Assembly: GCF_000471905.2 (NCBI RefSeq)
Contig: NW_006495273.1
Span: 3,106,334 to 3,170,333, forward strand
Origin: Amborella trichopoda
Lineage: Eukaryota; Streptophyta; Magnoliopsida; Amborellales; Amborellaceae
Direction: 5' to 3'
DNA: 64,000 nucleotides
Made by a program: the position numbers and the translations under genes. Positions 1 through 11,672 of this stretch are shown one piece after another. Every line of letters begins with the position of its first letter. The first letter of the stretch is position 1. The notes under the pieces were generated by a model. The model was given only the letters and a program-made list of their open reading frames with translations. It was not told where the DNA came from and searched no databases.

Positions 1-386
1 GATGAGCAGCATGAAAGACGAAGCAGTCAGCCAACGTATCTACAGTTCGGCGGAGATGTCGGTGATATTGCACCTAATGAGGAAGAGTGAGAAGGAGGTC
101 TAAGGGAAAATGAGAGAGATGATGATTCTAAGGCCACCCCCAGTTATATTATTCACATATCGAGTCCCAACAGCAACATAATAGGGATGAGCACGACAGT
201 GTAGGTGAGCATGAAGGATGGATAAGCTTCAGAGATTTTGGATTGGGAATACAACAGAACACTAACACTCAGGGATTTGGGTATAGTCAGACGCCTGCTA
301 ATATCGATGATTCGTTTTTAGATCGAATCAATGAATTGTCAAACGAATTCAATCAATGGCACCAGCGTGACCAAGAAGAAAAATGA
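1..386 (+). pseudogene. C-terminal tail of a hAT/DUF659-like transposase (broken)
   Basis: Two short stretches of coding character follow each other in different frames. Bases 1-90 read DEQHERRSSQPTYLQFGGD and end at a TGA (88-90). Bases 132-386 read an open tail that contains GWISFRDFGLGIQQN and GFGYSQTPANIDDSFLDRI and stops at TGA 384-386. The polar, Q/N/D-rich composition and the terminal helix-like NELSNEFNQWHQ resemble the low-complexity C-termini of plant DUF659/hAT-dimerisation transposase-like proteins. No catalytic or BED zinc-finger part lies in the window, because the element runs off its left edge. The frame change between about 90 and 132 suggests decay, unless an intron lies there. 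The family call is inferred from composition only. Confidence 0.35.
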
Positions 387-1046
387 CGTCGTCTGTCATT
401 TTATTTTTAGATCGTATGTTACTAATTGTATGCTTTATTGTCGTCCATGTATGTTGATATACTTATTCCATGATAATTCTATATTTATCCTTTTGTGTGA
501 TGTAAATTAAATGATAAATAATAGTTCATGCAGGGAAAGAACATATCAATATTCACATATTCATGCAAAGAAATGAATATTTTTAATGGAGTACCCTCAT
601 TTCTTATTGAATTCCTAAAAAACAATATTTATAATGAATTTTAATAATTTTTTTCAATTTTTTTGAAGCTTTATTCTGACCGATTAAGCCGATTCCCGAT
701 CCAGATCGTCGATTCGTCGATCTGAATCGGTTTTTGAGGTGCCCGATCCGGGCCACCGATCTACTTTTTAAACCATTGCCCTTGAGAAATGAACGATTTA
801 AAACTTCATCATTATTCTTTAATGCGATTGTATACTATAGGACCATTTATTTTTGTGACAAAGAGGTTACAATCATTTCAAACTATTAGATATCATATTA
901 TATGTCTTGGGAATGCGATGAAGTTTCAGATTTTTTTTTTTTTGGAATTTTTAGTCTAATCAATGACACTCTTACCTCCACCCAATTTCAAATTTGACTT
1001 ATATTGATAATTATGACCCCTTGTACACAAAGTAAATTGTGTCCAT
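387..1046. other. Intergenic AT-rich stretch with one GC-rich dyad
   Basis: No coding signal is seen. Around 680-765 there is a GC-rich patch built from repeats of CCGATC/GATCGG (for example gccgattcccgatccagatc). It looks like the edge of an old inverted-repeat transposon. A related CCGATC/GATCGG patch is seen at about 60560-60630. Confidence 0.4.
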
Positions 1047-1504
1047 GGAAAAGTCTTCCTAAAGCTTATAGGAAAATATGAACAGTGATTTTGTCTATCA
1101 TCATCACCGTCCAAAGTTTATTGTACGGTCACGATTGTCCTGTAGTGTTTCATTTTTTTTTTTTTTACAAATCAAAATAACCTGAAATTTGGAATGTATG
1201 TACATCTTAGTGAGGCGCATCTAATAAAAATATAAAAAAAAATATCGACCAAAATACCCTTGAATCTTTTCGAGGGTATTTTGGTTAATTTTTTTCATGT
1301 AAAATATTTTTTTGATATTTTTTCATAGATTCGTCTATTTTTAATGAACACATACTTTAAATTTCAGATCATTCCGATTTATAAAAAAATAAATTAAAAA
1401 TAAAACACTAACGAATAATTGTGACCGTATGATGAACTTTAGACGTGATGAGGATAGGCAAAATCATTGTTCATTTTCGTCTATATGTATTGCATAGTAT
1501 TTCT
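1047..1504. mobile_element. MULE-like foldback MITE, family A, copy 1
   Basis: The two halves are long inverted repeats of each other. The left arm reads gaacagtgattttgtc...ccgtccaaagtt...acggtcacgattgtcc. The right arm is its reverse complement, ending ...gaccgtatgatgaactttagacg...ttgttcattttcgtctata. The same element recurs at 34590-35060 inside an AMY2 intron, where it has a 10-bp target duplication; that copy supports the Mutator-like assignment. No clear target duplication is seen here, so this copy is probably older. There is no coding capacity. Transcription across it would give a hairpin about 200 bp long on each arm. Confidence 0.7.
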
Positions 1505-1924
1505 CTATATTTATTTATTTGATTTAGAAATACTGACAAAAAGACATTTAATCTTGACTTTGTGTGTAAAGTCCGTGTGTACCAAGAGTAGAGTTTTTTC
1601 ATGGATACAAAACGATTTCAAGACCATACCAACATGCAGGAAATACGTAACAAATATTTATGAATAGAATAGAGTTTGGTGCGTGAGGGCCCCATATGTT
1701 ATTGTGTGGGCTGGCGCATATAGCATCTCTCGTCCGAACAATACAGATTGTTGGCCCTACACCATTACTGGTGTATCATTCCGCATCCTACAACGGGCCT
1801 ACGTCCTTCATCGAATATTAACTATTAGTGGAACCGGCTCAATCTTTTAATAACAACTTTTACAAATGGTATTAGAAATTCATTATATATTAATTTTGTA
1901 AATTTCTAAAAAGCAACGTGCCAT

Positions 1925-2340
1925 TTTAGACTGCTAATTGGGTTGGACCATGAACGTTTGGGCTAGGCCTGGCTGTGAACCGCAAGGCTAGCAGGCCGGC
2001 TTAGGCTAGGCATTCTATGCCCGAACCAATTTTCAGTGGGGACTAATCTAGCTTTGGTTTGGCTCGAAAATTTATGTAATAAATAAATAACTATGGGCGT
2101 GGCACACGCACAAACACATATATCCATTTATATAATAAAAAATGGGCCTTAGCAAGTACGATTTAACTTTCCGACCGGTTTTGCTCCATGGGGTTTTTAG
2201 GCTTGGGCTAACCTAGGTTTTTGGTTTGGGCCCTGGTCTACCAGAGCCCAAACATGAACCACAATTTGTAACCTAGGCCCGGCTCGAAATATGTCATGAA
2301 GGCTTGAGCCCAACCCATTAGAGGCCGTGGTACCTAGATC
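1925..2340. repeat. GGCC/GGCTAGGC-rich repeat, probable old MITE
   Basis: The stretch is rich in ggctaggcc, ggccggctt, gggctaacctagg and ggcccggctcg words on both strands, separated by an AT-rich centre. Similar blocks occur at 8640-8790, 9040-9200, 9664-9835 and 9964-10240. The composition resembles plant hAT-type non-autonomous elements that begin with (T)AGGGGTGGCAAT followed by GGGCC/GGGTT tracts. The boundaries are uncertain. Confidence 0.4.
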
Positions 2341-3104
2341 CTTCTCCAAAGAAGAGGCATATGCCACACACCTTTATAAGAATTTTTTTGGACAGAGGAT
2401 TCAAGAGCTGGTAACCACATACACACACATATATTCTACGCATTAGTTTTAGAACTTGAAAAGGTCATAATACTTATTTTTACACCATCATTGCTAAAGT
2501 GAACTAGAAAAAAATAATATTATGTATACTTTTACTTGATGTGCATGGGGAGCTTATCAAAATAGGCTACCACCACCAATACAGTAAAACAAAAATGGTT
2601 TGCCTTGGTATGATTATATGCTTCTTATGAAAATCATAAAATGAAGATCATTATTACCTCCTACATCAAGGCCGTCGCTGCATTAAATATCCAAAATTTT
2701 CTTACAAAATGGTTTTAGAAGAAGTCAAAAAACAAGTTCATAGATAAGGTTTGAGATGTTGCTTTTCCTACTCTAATTTGGATCATATGGCATGAAAAAA
2801 AGTGTAGGTAAAGAATGATCATCATCATATCATTCAATCAATAGTACTGGAGGTAACGTGAAAAATTTGAAATGGCATTCCAAATGAAAAATTAATCCTC
2901 AAGTAATGAAAGAAAAAAATTCATCTATGAAAAAGGAGAAAGACAAGCTCTCAACTAGATGGAGCAAATGAAGTAAGCTCATTATGCACGCAGATTGAGA
3001 GAGACAAATAAATATTATATCACCCCAGGTGTAACTCCTCAGCAACTGTAAATTTTCAAGCAAATCAATAGGATTAGGGATTTCTAGCAAAACCCGCCAC
3101 TAAG
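2341..3104. other. Intergenic, nothing recognised
   Basis: This is AT-rich sequence without a convincing reading frame, RNA fold or repeat boundary. The short frame near 2899-3090 has no recognisable domain. Confidence 0.4.
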
Positions 3105-3339
3105 TTTATGAAATTTAGAACTCCTAAATAGTGCAAATCGAGTAGATCTATAAACATTTTGAAAATCTAAAAATGGATTTTCCTAATGATATTGTTATAA
3201 AATGCGCTATTTTTGAAGACTTGATGGCTTTTTGTTTTTTTATATCCACACATCTTGAGGCTGAAATAATAAGTTAAATGGTTTTCCAACTTCAGAATAA
3301 CCTTCCCCGATGCATAATTAAGATGCGACTAGCTTTTAT
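3105..3339 (-). mobile_element. hAT-type MITE family B, truncated copy
   Basis: The stretch carries the internal words of family B in reverse orientation: tagtgcaaatcgagtagatctataaac, ttgttataaaatgcgcta and ttttatatccacacatcttgaggc. Its right end is cut by the neighbouring full copy at 3348-3740. Confidence 0.5.
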
Positions 3340-3347
3340 AATATAAA

Positions 3348-3740
3348 GGAAAACGCTTATAAAAAGTGTCGACCTTATAATAAAGAAGTAGGCGCACCTC
3401 AAAAACTCACCAAAAGAAGTCATTCTGTTACCAACAATGGATCATATGACATCGAGATATATCTTATAAATAATGCATCTTGTAATATATTATCTGAACC
3501 GTCCATTTTCATGATTTCAAATATTTGTAGATCTGCTAGATTCATACTATTTCTTAATCTTTAACTTTCATAATTAGAGAAAAAAATAGATTTTAGACAA
3601 TCACAAGGATTCATCAGAGAAAAAAAAAAAGATTTTCAAAAAATCACAAGGATTTTCGGCATTGAACAATATCTTTTGACATCATTTTGAAGTGTTTACT
3701 TGGATTGTTTTAGGCGTCAACCTTATGTAAACCTGACCTT
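3348..3740 (+). mobile_element. hAT-type MITE family B, full copy with 8-bp TSD
   Basis: The element starts ggaaaacgcttataaaaagtg and ends tcaaccttatgtaaacctgacct. It is flanked by the perfect 8-bp duplication aatataaa (3340-3347 and 3741-3748). An 8-bp target duplication is typical of the hAT superfamily. The interior holds the family words atcttgtaatatattatctgaaccgtc and tagatctgctagattcatac. It is inserted at the end of an older family B copy, so it is the younger of the two. Confidence 0.7.
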
Positions 3741-3954
3741 AATATAAAATCAATGCATTAAATAGCCTTTTTTCTGGGGAGGAGAAATATCTCTTTATCT
3801 CATATTTTTAACTTTCATAGCTCATGAGATTCAAGAATTGAAAATATTACTTGTAAGCAAAATGCCTTCATCCTTTATATCTTACTACCCTTAGATCCTT
3901 TTGACGATAAATTTTGCCCCAAACAAACACTAAAATGACATCCTATTCAAACTC

Positions 3955-4290
3955 CATCTCTCTCTCTAAAACATCATCTCTCTCTCTTCGTTTCTCGGTG
4001 AGTTTACCAGCCAAGGGGTTTAGCTTCAACTCGAACACGAGCATATCTTCTTCTGTATGAGAAAGAAATGGAATTTTAGATAGAGAGACAGATGGAGTTC
4101 GGGTTTTAGAGAGAGATAGAGTTTTAGAGAGAGAGATGGAATTTGAGTTTTAGGGAGAGAGAGAGAAGATGATGTGAGCGAGAGAGATGGAGTTGGGGTT
4201 TTAGAGAGAGATGGAGTTTTGAGAGAGGGAGAGATGATGACGTGAGAGAGAGATAGAGTTTTAGAGTGAGAGAGATAGAGTCATTTCATA
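3955..4290. repeat. GA-rich degenerate minisatellite
   Basis: A CT-rich start (ctctctctctaaaacatc) is followed by about seven imperfect units of the form GAGAGAGAtgGAGTTttGggTTTTAGAGAGAGA. These are broken by inserts of gatgatgtgagcgag and gatgatgacgtgag. It is low-complexity sequence without coding value. Confidence 0.75.
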
Positions 4291-4838
4291 AGTTGTTGAG
4301 GTCAATAAAACATGGTCAAAAGGGTTTAGAGGGTTGGAGGATAAAAAAGATAGAATCATTTTGCTACAGCAATATTATCAACAATAAAGCATAATAGGAT
4401 ATATGCATATATATTTTCCTCCTGTTTGTCAAAATGAATCATATGCTTCTTTTTCTTTTCAACTGTCACATGCTAGTTACTAGTACTAATAACGATACTT
4501 CAACTACGATATGGGCTCAAGGTTAAGCTGTCTGAATAGTAAGACGTAATAAAATGACGTCTTGAGTTTCATTCCTCTTATAAGTGGACAACTCCGTCCT
4601 TTGAACCACCCAATCAAAGAAAAAAAACATGAGGTGCACAAACCAGACTTCCCATCAAAATGTCAAACACGAAAGGAAACGAGAGAGGCCAAGCACACTG
4701 CACATCAAATAGTGGCGTAAGATGCATAGAAAGGAAACATCCACTGTGCAGTTCATGGGACTCATGAAGGTGATGGGGAGATGTCCTACGTTGAGCAAAT
4801 CTGATGATCAAAATGTATTTTAATATTCCTATGCATAC

Positions 4839-4910
4839 GCCGTCTTAGCTCAGTGGTAGAGCGCGTGGCTTTTAACCACGTGGTCGTGGGTTCGATCCCC
4901 ACAGACGGCG
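4839..4910 (+). tRNA. trnK-UUU: tRNA-Lys (anticodon TTT)
   Basis: A complete 72-nt cloverleaf can be folded by eye. The acceptor stem is GCCGTCT/AGACGGC (4839-4845 with 4903-4909) with discriminator G4910. The D stem is GCTC/GAGC with loop AGTGGTA. The anticodon stem is CGTGG/CCACG with loop CTTTTAA (anticodon TTT at 4871-4873), and the T stem is GTGGG/CCCAC with loop TTCGATC. The A box (TAGCTCAGTGG) and B box (GGTTCGATCCC) promoters of RNA polymerase III are intact. There is no intron, and CCA is not encoded, as expected for a nuclear gene. It decodes AAA (and AAG by wobble) lysine codons in the cytosol. A T5 run at 4941-4945 is the likely terminator. Confidence 0.97.
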
Positions 4911-4940
4911 CGTTCCGTGGCATTTGACTACTATAGTTGG

Positions 4941-4945
4941 TTTTT
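4941..4945 (+). terminator. RNA polymerase III terminator of tRNA-Lys
   Basis: This is the first run of five T after the tRNA 3' end, 31 nt downstream. It is the expected pol III stop, so the precursor would carry a trailer of about 30 nt for RNase Z to remove. Confidence 0.7.
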
Positions 4946-5036
4946 CGTGTTAGATACCCAAATTGGGTGCTCCAGCGGAGCGGCACACTATTTTCTTCCT
5001 CTACTCTTCTAGAAGAAATTTTTTTTTGGCCATTTT

Positions 5037-5425
5037 ATTTTGAAAAAAATTTGTATAAGATGTCAGCCATTCTTATACTGTGTAAGGTGCACCTCAATAA
5101 CCTATTGAAAAAGGTTGTTTTGTTACTATTTTTTTTTTAAATGATCATCTTGACCTCGATATATATAAAGATAAAAGAAAAAATGAATTTCAAGTTCTAA
5201 AATTAGTCCATTTTATAACACATTATTTAGACAGTCTATTTTCAAGATTTTTTAGTGTTAATAGATCTGCTAGATTTGTACCGTTTTTTAAGCTTTCAAT
5301 TTCATTATATGGATGAAAAAAAAAAATTTAAGCAATAATTAAAATTTTAGCACCAAAAATACATCTTTTAATGAGATTTTGAGATGCACCTTACCGTAAA
5401 TGTTTAAAGGTTGTCAACTTCTACA
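5037..5425 (+). mobile_element. hAT-type MITE family B copy
   Basis: The left end aaaaaaatttgtataagatgtc and right end gttgtcaacttctacaaac are imperfect inverted repeats. Internal family words are present: gatcatcttgacctcgat, taacacattatttagacagtc and tagatctgctagatttg. The copy lies about 125 bp downstream of the tRNA-Lys gene. No clean target duplication was found. Confidence 0.6.
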
Positions 5426-5840
5426 AACTTCACCTTTTTGTTTTGTAATAATTTGTTGATAAGCGATAGAATAAAGGAGTTGTGAGGTGAAGGTCCATTG
5501 TTATCCGCATATGGAGCCGTCTTAAGAAAGGTTCTTTTGAGTGTAAGAGTGGGGAGAGAGAGAGAGAGTTGGATTCCTTGTCACTTTTATTTTTGACAGA
5601 GAGAGGAAAACATGTATTTTTAGGCCCGGGTATTTCAAGCTGGACTCGAGCCTAGTTGCCTAAAAATTGTTTCAGGCACGGGCTGGTCTTGTGGCTAGGA
5701 CAAACACTTTCAGGCTGGGTAACGTGCTTGCACCAAACCCAGCCGGTGAATAGGTGTAGCCATGTGTAAAAGCCACTTACGTCACAGTTATTACCCTTGT
5801 CATGGCCATAGTTGGCAAGTCGGGGAATAATAATGATAAA

Positions 5841-6575
5841 TTGGTTTTTATTCCAAAAAGTTGAAGGCAAAATATCAGGTAAAAAATACGTCTCACTAGA
5901 AAAACAAGGTAAGTTAAAGAATTGTGAATATTTCGAATTTGGTTAAAAAAGAGTGAAAAAATCAGATATATAGAAATGGCACGTTATAGGATCATGATTT
6001 GTAATTATTTTATAGATACATTAAAGCCTTTGAATAATAATTTTATGTCCTTACCTAATATCAATAGAGTTATACTTGACAAAATATTGTTTGAACCCTT
6101 GAATAATAATTTTATGTCCTTACCTAGTATCAATGGAGTAATACTTAACAAAATTTTGTTTGAACTTTCAATAAATCCAATAACAATGCTCGCTCTATTG
6201 TCACAATTAAAGTTAGCAACTCGAGGACTAATAATACATCTGCAAAGTAAAGATTGCTACTAAATTGGTTTTATTCCAAAAAGGTGAAGGCAAAATTTTG
6301 AAAAATACGGATCATTAAAAAATTAGGTAAGTTAAAGAATCGTGAATATTTTAATTTTGACTCAAAAAATGGAGTAAAAAAATTAGATATATAGAGATGA
6401 CATACTATAGGATTACGATTTGCGATTATTTTATAGATACATTAAATCCATTGAAAAATAATTTTATGTGCCTACCTAGTGTTAATCGTGTAATACTTGA
6501 CAAAAGTTTGTTGAAACTTTCAATAAATCTAATAATAATGCTTATTACTCTAATGTCAAAACACAAAACATGTCA
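5841..6575. repeat. Tandem duplication of about 400 bp with a nested 69-bp duplication
   Basis: Unit 1 (5841-6264) and unit 2 (6265 to about 6575) both start ttggtttttattccaaaaag. They share gtaagttaaagaatcgtgaa, agatatatagaaatg and tattttatagatacattaaa. Unit 1 carries a further internal duplication of ttgaataataattttatgtc...gacaaaatattgtttgaa (6029-6164). Each unit has a short open frame beginning MARYRIMICNYFIDTL or MTYYRITICDYFIDTL, so the repeat may derive from decayed coding sequence. I do not recognise the protein. Confidence 0.7.
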
Positions 6576-6599
6576 TGCATTTATTAGGGTCATTCAATG

Positions 6600-7950
6600 A
6601 AACAACAACAATACTAAGCACCATAACTACATTATTGAATAACAAGAACGTTAGCCCAATGTATATGGTTGTTGTTCGAAAAAAAACAAAATGGGCCCTC
6701 AATATAGGATTACAGTTAACTAGAACAAAACAAAAAGGCCTAAATATGCAAAATAGTGGTCCATCTAAAATGCTATGTTGTACACATCAATAAAATAAAA
6801 ATATGAAATAAATCGAACTTCTCTATGCATAAACAGGCAACAAAATGCCTAATTAAATCAAAATATTTGAATCTCGCACTGAATTTCTAATTGCCTAAAT
6901 CTTTAGTGCTATTGAGTCTCTCTCTTGCTCTTTATAATGACACCGAGCTTAGACAAAAAGAAAAAAAAAAAGATATTTCGATTACTCTTCTTCTAAATAT
7001 ACGTATTATTTTGAAATATATGATTATTTTGATATCTTATTGAAATATATGATTATTTTGATATCTTAATTTTATGTTATATATTGCTTATATTTATTTC
7101 CTACAATTTTTACAGCGAACTTATTGGTGAAATTTTTGAATGAATTTTTTTTAAAATTAAGATTCTTAATTTACTCCTTCTATTAATGTGCTTATCTCTA
7201 AACCAAAATTGAATAATAATAAGTTAATGAAGAAATAAAGTTACAGGCAAGAAATTATTTGAAATTTTTTTTTAGAGAAAGAAAAAATACTGATTTACAT
7301 CAATTCCATTAAAAAAATATTATTTCAATGTCTTTTAAAACAGTGCTTTTTTTAACCGATTTTAAAAATTTAAAATTTTATCAAAAAGCCTTATCTTAAA
7401 AGGAGATTTACTATGCTCTACGCCGGGAAAGCGAAAATTTAAATTAGCCGAAATCAACCGAAATATAGAAGTGCGATAGTGGAAGTATGAGGGAAAGTTG
7501 TGGCGTGTTGAAATCTAGGGTTTGAAGAAGGCAAAGAGTAATTGAGGTCACATGGTCACTGCAAAAACATAACCTTCCCCACATCGTCATCATTTTCTTT
7601 ACATTTCTGAATAATAAATTCCCTTTATTAAAACGTACACACCTACTCAAATAATTATTTCTTGTAACCAAAAAAGGGAAAACCCAAAATAAAAAGGAAA
7701 TGAAAAGAAATAGAAAGGAAAACCATCATTCCATGGACAACCTGCCACACTAATCATACCTCATATGCTTTCTCTCACCTTGCACGTGCCGTCTTCCCTT
7801 ACACACACGTATGGATATTCACCCTTTACACCCTGTCTCGTTTTGCTTTTACCCAACTCAAAAAATCCCAATAATGCCCCTCGTTCAAGAACCCAAGGCA
7901 GTCCGGTAAAATATGAGTAGACCCACATCGGGTAAGGTTCACAATTCGCT
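6600..7950. other. Intergenic AT-rich stretch, no gene recognised
   Basis: This contains AT-rich sequence with local direct repeats (for example gaaatatatgattattttgatatctta twice at 7012-7070). No reading frame has domain character, and no RNA gene is seen. Confidence 0.4.
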
Positions 7951-7954
7951 GCGA

Positions 7955-8375
7955 GGATTGAGTTTTTTGTTTTCAAAACATGAAGGGAAAAATGCTGTGG
8001 TTTCCATATGCTTGCAACCTTAAACAATCCACTCCAAATTTTATCAATAATACGTAATTTTGATATCAAAATTTTTAGGATCATACAATATTCCATTTTC
8101 ATCTCTAATTATAAAATTTTAAACACCAAAAATGATTCAATTCAAGTAGATATATAAACACATAAAAATATTGAAAGTGGACGGTTCAGATAATTTGTTG
8201 CGATATGCACTATTTTTTATACTCTAAATCCTTGTTTTATCATATTCAGACGTTTTGATGTCGAGACAATCAATTGAAGAGTTTTCCAACATCAAATTAA
8301 CAATGTCAGATGGATTTTTTAGGTGCAACTTATTCTACATTTTTAGATTGCAACCTTGTATAAAATTTTTCCAAG
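7955..8375 (-). mobile_element. hAT-type MITE family B, diverged copy
   Basis: The left end gcttgcaaccttaaacaatcc and right end gattgcaaccttgtataaaa are inverted. Between them lie family words such as gatatataaacacataaaaatattgaaag, gacggttcagataatttgttgcgat and gatgtcgagacaatcaa. The copy is clearly older than those at 11.3 or 59.4 kb. Confidence 0.55.
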
Positions 8376-8454
8376 AGGAAATAGCTCAATAAGAAGCATT
8401 AAAATACACAAGGCTTCTAGAGCGTTGCGGTGAAACCACTTAGATTTGGGTGAG

Positions 8455-8665
8455 CTTTGTCTAAGGTGCCCTCCTTATACTATAGAAATTATCTCCAAAT
8501 TTTGTTAAGAGATGTAGTTTTAATATCAGAAATCTTATGATGACTTGAAAATTTGTTCCATCTTTAGTTACAAAATTTTAATACAAGTCAAATAAATATG
8601 TAAATATATAAAAATCTTAAAAATAGACAGCCCATATGATTTTATCACAGGATTCACTATGGTTG
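8455..8665 (-). mobile_element. hAT-type MITE family B, truncated copy
   Basis: This is the left portion only: ctaaggtgccctccttatac, agagatgtagttttaatatcag and aatcttaaaaatagacagcccatatg. It is broken off before the second terminal repeat. Confidence 0.45.
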
Positions 8666-10240
8666 GGTTGACCCAACCACCTAGCGGGTCAACCCAAATC
8701 GGTCTGGATCCATGTGTTGGACCTGGCAAGGCGGGATCGGGTTTGAGTCTAGCTTGGACTCAAATCTTGGGCCAAATCGCGTATAAAGTATGGGAAAGTA
8801 TAGAATGAGATTATTTATTTTTTATAAAAGATGGTCGCATTAATCTTGACCATCGGATGTGAAATTAGGTGGGTACAATTATTAACTTCAAAAGAAATTT
8901 TCTCGAATAAAATTTCGTATCAAATGGTTCTAACGAATTGTGACTGCGTTGTTGTATCAAAAGTAAACGATCTCATTGTATATAATTTCATAAAATATAT
9001 ATACCATAAAATATATATTTTATTTATTTTATAATGTTTAGACCTATGTTTGCTTCCAAATGGCTTGGATATCTCGGTCCATGTGAAATCTCGAGGTCAA
9101 CCGGGAACCAACCTAACCTGTTACCGCCCCTAGACTGGCCCTATTAGTCCAACTGAATGGGGTGGTTCGGGGCTGGCTGAGACGGTTCCGGTCCAGCTAG
9201 GGCTAGCCTTTATTTTCTCTGTTTATTTCGAGGGATTTGAAGTTTTGAATGGATCAAGAAAGGAGGGAAAAGTGGACAGTGGAAGGTCATTCGAAATGAA
9301 ATGTTGTTCAATGATTACGGGCAGGGTCTTACATTTTGTCAACGGCTGGCTAGGGACATGCCTCCTGCATCATCACGCTCTCTTTCTTTCTTACAAGTAA
9401 CTCTCATCAAAGTTTCTCTGAAATGTGTAGTATTTGCATCGAGCAGCGCGATGTAATGCCGTTCTCTTTCTCTCACTCTCTAATAATAAATCAAAGTTTA
9501 ATTGCAGTCGAAAAGGCCTTTCTACTTTCAATATCTTATTTGCATGTTCGTTTATGTAGAGAAGATCCGCGGACTTTTAGTGGATTTTTCCTTAAATCTT
9601 TTCTTGCAAGACTTTCATTTAGCTTTGGGCTCGCAATAGGCCAGGCAGCCTGCCCCTAAAAGGTAGGGCCTGACATGTAGGGGTAGGGGTAGTAATGGAC
9701 CTGACCCAACCCATAATCCGATGGGTATACTCCACCTTGGATCCGGCATGGGCTTAAATTTTTGACCCGAATACCAGTCCGCGTCAGGTCCAACCCGTAG
9801 TCAACCTGTCATAGGGTATATGGTGGCAATCATGTGTCTTTAAGTGCACTCTAGGTGTTCATATTATCATGGCAACATTTACAATATTATTAGCAAAAAA
9901 GAAACAAAAGAAGCCCATTCGTAAGGTATACGATGGTAAATAAAAGAGCTAAAAAAGAACTCATAGTTATAGGTTGGCAATGGATCCGACTAGACACGAA
10001 ACCCGATAGGTCTGGGTATGGGTCCAAATTTGCCACCCTATTAAACTGTGGCTCAAGGGCTAGGCTAGGCTAATGCTAGCTCGGTTTAGTCTGGCCGGCC
10101 CTCTTTTTTCTTATTTTTTCTTTTATTTTTTCTCTATTTGTTTTTAGCCTGGCTTGACCCCTACTCTGCAGGGGCGGGTCAGGCTTGAGCCAACCCTATG
10201 GGGCCAGGGCAGATCCCGGGCTGGCCAGTTGCCATCCTAA
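8640..10240. repeat. Cluster of GGCC/GGGTT-rich non-autonomous elements
   Basis: Several GC-rich blocks are separated by AT-rich sequence: 8650-8790, 9040-9200, 9664-9835 and 9964-10240. The last has matching ends, taggttggcaatggatccg on the left and, as reverse complement of the right end, taggatggcaactggccagc. This looks like a terminal inverted repeat of the (T)AGGGGTGGCAAT type. A separate dispersed repeat at 8828-9010 (tcttgaccatcggatgtgaaatta) recurs at 26155-26375. No protein-coding gene is seen here. Confidence 0.45.
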
Positions 10241-10975
10241 CATTTAGCGAGCTACTCTATGCTAAGTTGAATTGTTAATAAGTCCAACTTGGTTTACCGA
10301 CTTAGGAGTTGAGTACATGTCCATCACGGTGAATGCATTTTGGCCTTAGATCTATGTATTTTTAGTTAAAAAAACAGTAAATATTTGATCTTCCAAGAAC
10401 TAAGAATGAGCTGTCTCAGAAAAAGTTCAAAATGGATTTTTTATGAGATTTAGTTTGTTTTATGGAGGTGGTCGAGATTACCAACCTGACGTGAATTTTG
10501 GAAGGGTGGAATATTTGAGTAGGTGCACTAAAATCCCCCTTTTTTTTTTTTAGAGAAATCAGTGGTGAAAGTCGGTATCCTACCCATTTTCTATAGTATA
10601 AATGCCAAAATAAATTTAACTTTTCGATGAGGAATATTTGTGACCTCGTAAGACAAATGGAAAGAGATAGAATTGGGCATTATTGCTCTCCAAACTGTGG
10701 TGGTTGAAGCCATAGCTCTAGTTTTTGCCAATAAATCCGCCGTCTGATTAGGTGCATTAAATCCCTACTTTGTGTAAATTTTTATTTAGAAAAATTTATC
10801 AAAATGCATGTAAGAGATGAGCTATTAGGCATTTTACCTGTTTGCACCTATTTCCAAGTCATGATGATGTGGCATTTGGTGGGTATTTTGAAATCAAATT
10901 TAAAATACTAAATACTTAATATGTCATGGACATTTGGTTAAGTTTATACTTTGTACTACTTTAAAGTTAGTCCCA

Positions 10976-11130
10976 GAGAATGGGGTTTGGGTCCCCGTGG
11001 CAGCATCACTTGTGCCTTAGCTAAGGTCTAGGCTTTCATTCTCAACTAACGCATAAAAAAACCACAAACAATTTCAAAAAATGGGTAGGGGTTCGTCATC
11101 TCCACTGAATTACCCAAAAAAAAAAAAAAA
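10976..11130 (+). mobile_element. SINE-like retroposon with poly(A) tail
   Basis: The element ends aatgggtaggggttcgtcat...ccactgaattaccc followed by A15. It is flanked by an imperfect 10-bp duplication, gttagtccca (10966-10975) and gttagttcca (11132-11141). The same 3' end occurs reversed at 58020 and 41968 and, degenerate, at about 19650. Short size, a poly(A) tail, no coding capacity and TSDs fit a SINE mobilised by LINE machinery. A clear pol III box was not identified. Confidence 0.6.
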
Positions 11131-11282
11131 GGTTAGTTCCAAGTCCCAACATTAAGTATTGTGGATATTACGGGTGTAGAATATTATTGGGATATTAAAG
11201 TTTTAGCATTTCTACAAGGAATTTATTAGATGGTGATTGAGAATCTAATATATATATTTTATAAGTATATTATCTATGGGGA

Positions 11283-11672
11283 AAGTTTATATAGAGCCGA
11301 GGTTCGAAACAATCAAATTTGAGCCTACCTCAAAAACTTCATTAGATGAGGTAGTTTTGATGCCCAAATATCTTCAAATTGATCATCTCGACATCAAGAT
11401 GCATGGACATGAGAAACAAATAGATTTCAAGTTTTGGAAATAGTGTCTTTTGTAATGCATTTTTGGACCGCCATTTTTCAAGATTTTCAAGTTTTCATAA
11501 ATCTGTCAATCTATACTCGTTTTGAAGCTTTAAACTTTACAAATAAATATGAAAATATATTTTAAGGCTATCATAAAGATTTCCTGTATTGAAACCACAT
11601 TTCTCGATACTATTTGAAGGTAGGCTCTAATTTGATTGTTTAGAGCCTAGGCTCTATACAAACCGCACACGT
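11283..11672 (+). mobile_element. hAT-type MITE family B, full copy with 8-bp TSD
   Basis: The ends are inverted repeats of about 45 bp. The left end reads gtttatatagagccgaggtt...aacaatcaaatttgagccta; the right end reads taggctctaatttgattgtt...gagcctaggctctatacaaa. The 8-bp sequence ttatctat flanks both sides, as expected for hAT. There is no coding capacity. This is one of the best preserved copies. Confidence 0.75.

Noticed and set aside
4786-5140. Frames overlapping the tRNA gene
   Set aside because: They read through the tRNA-Lys sequence and have no protein features.
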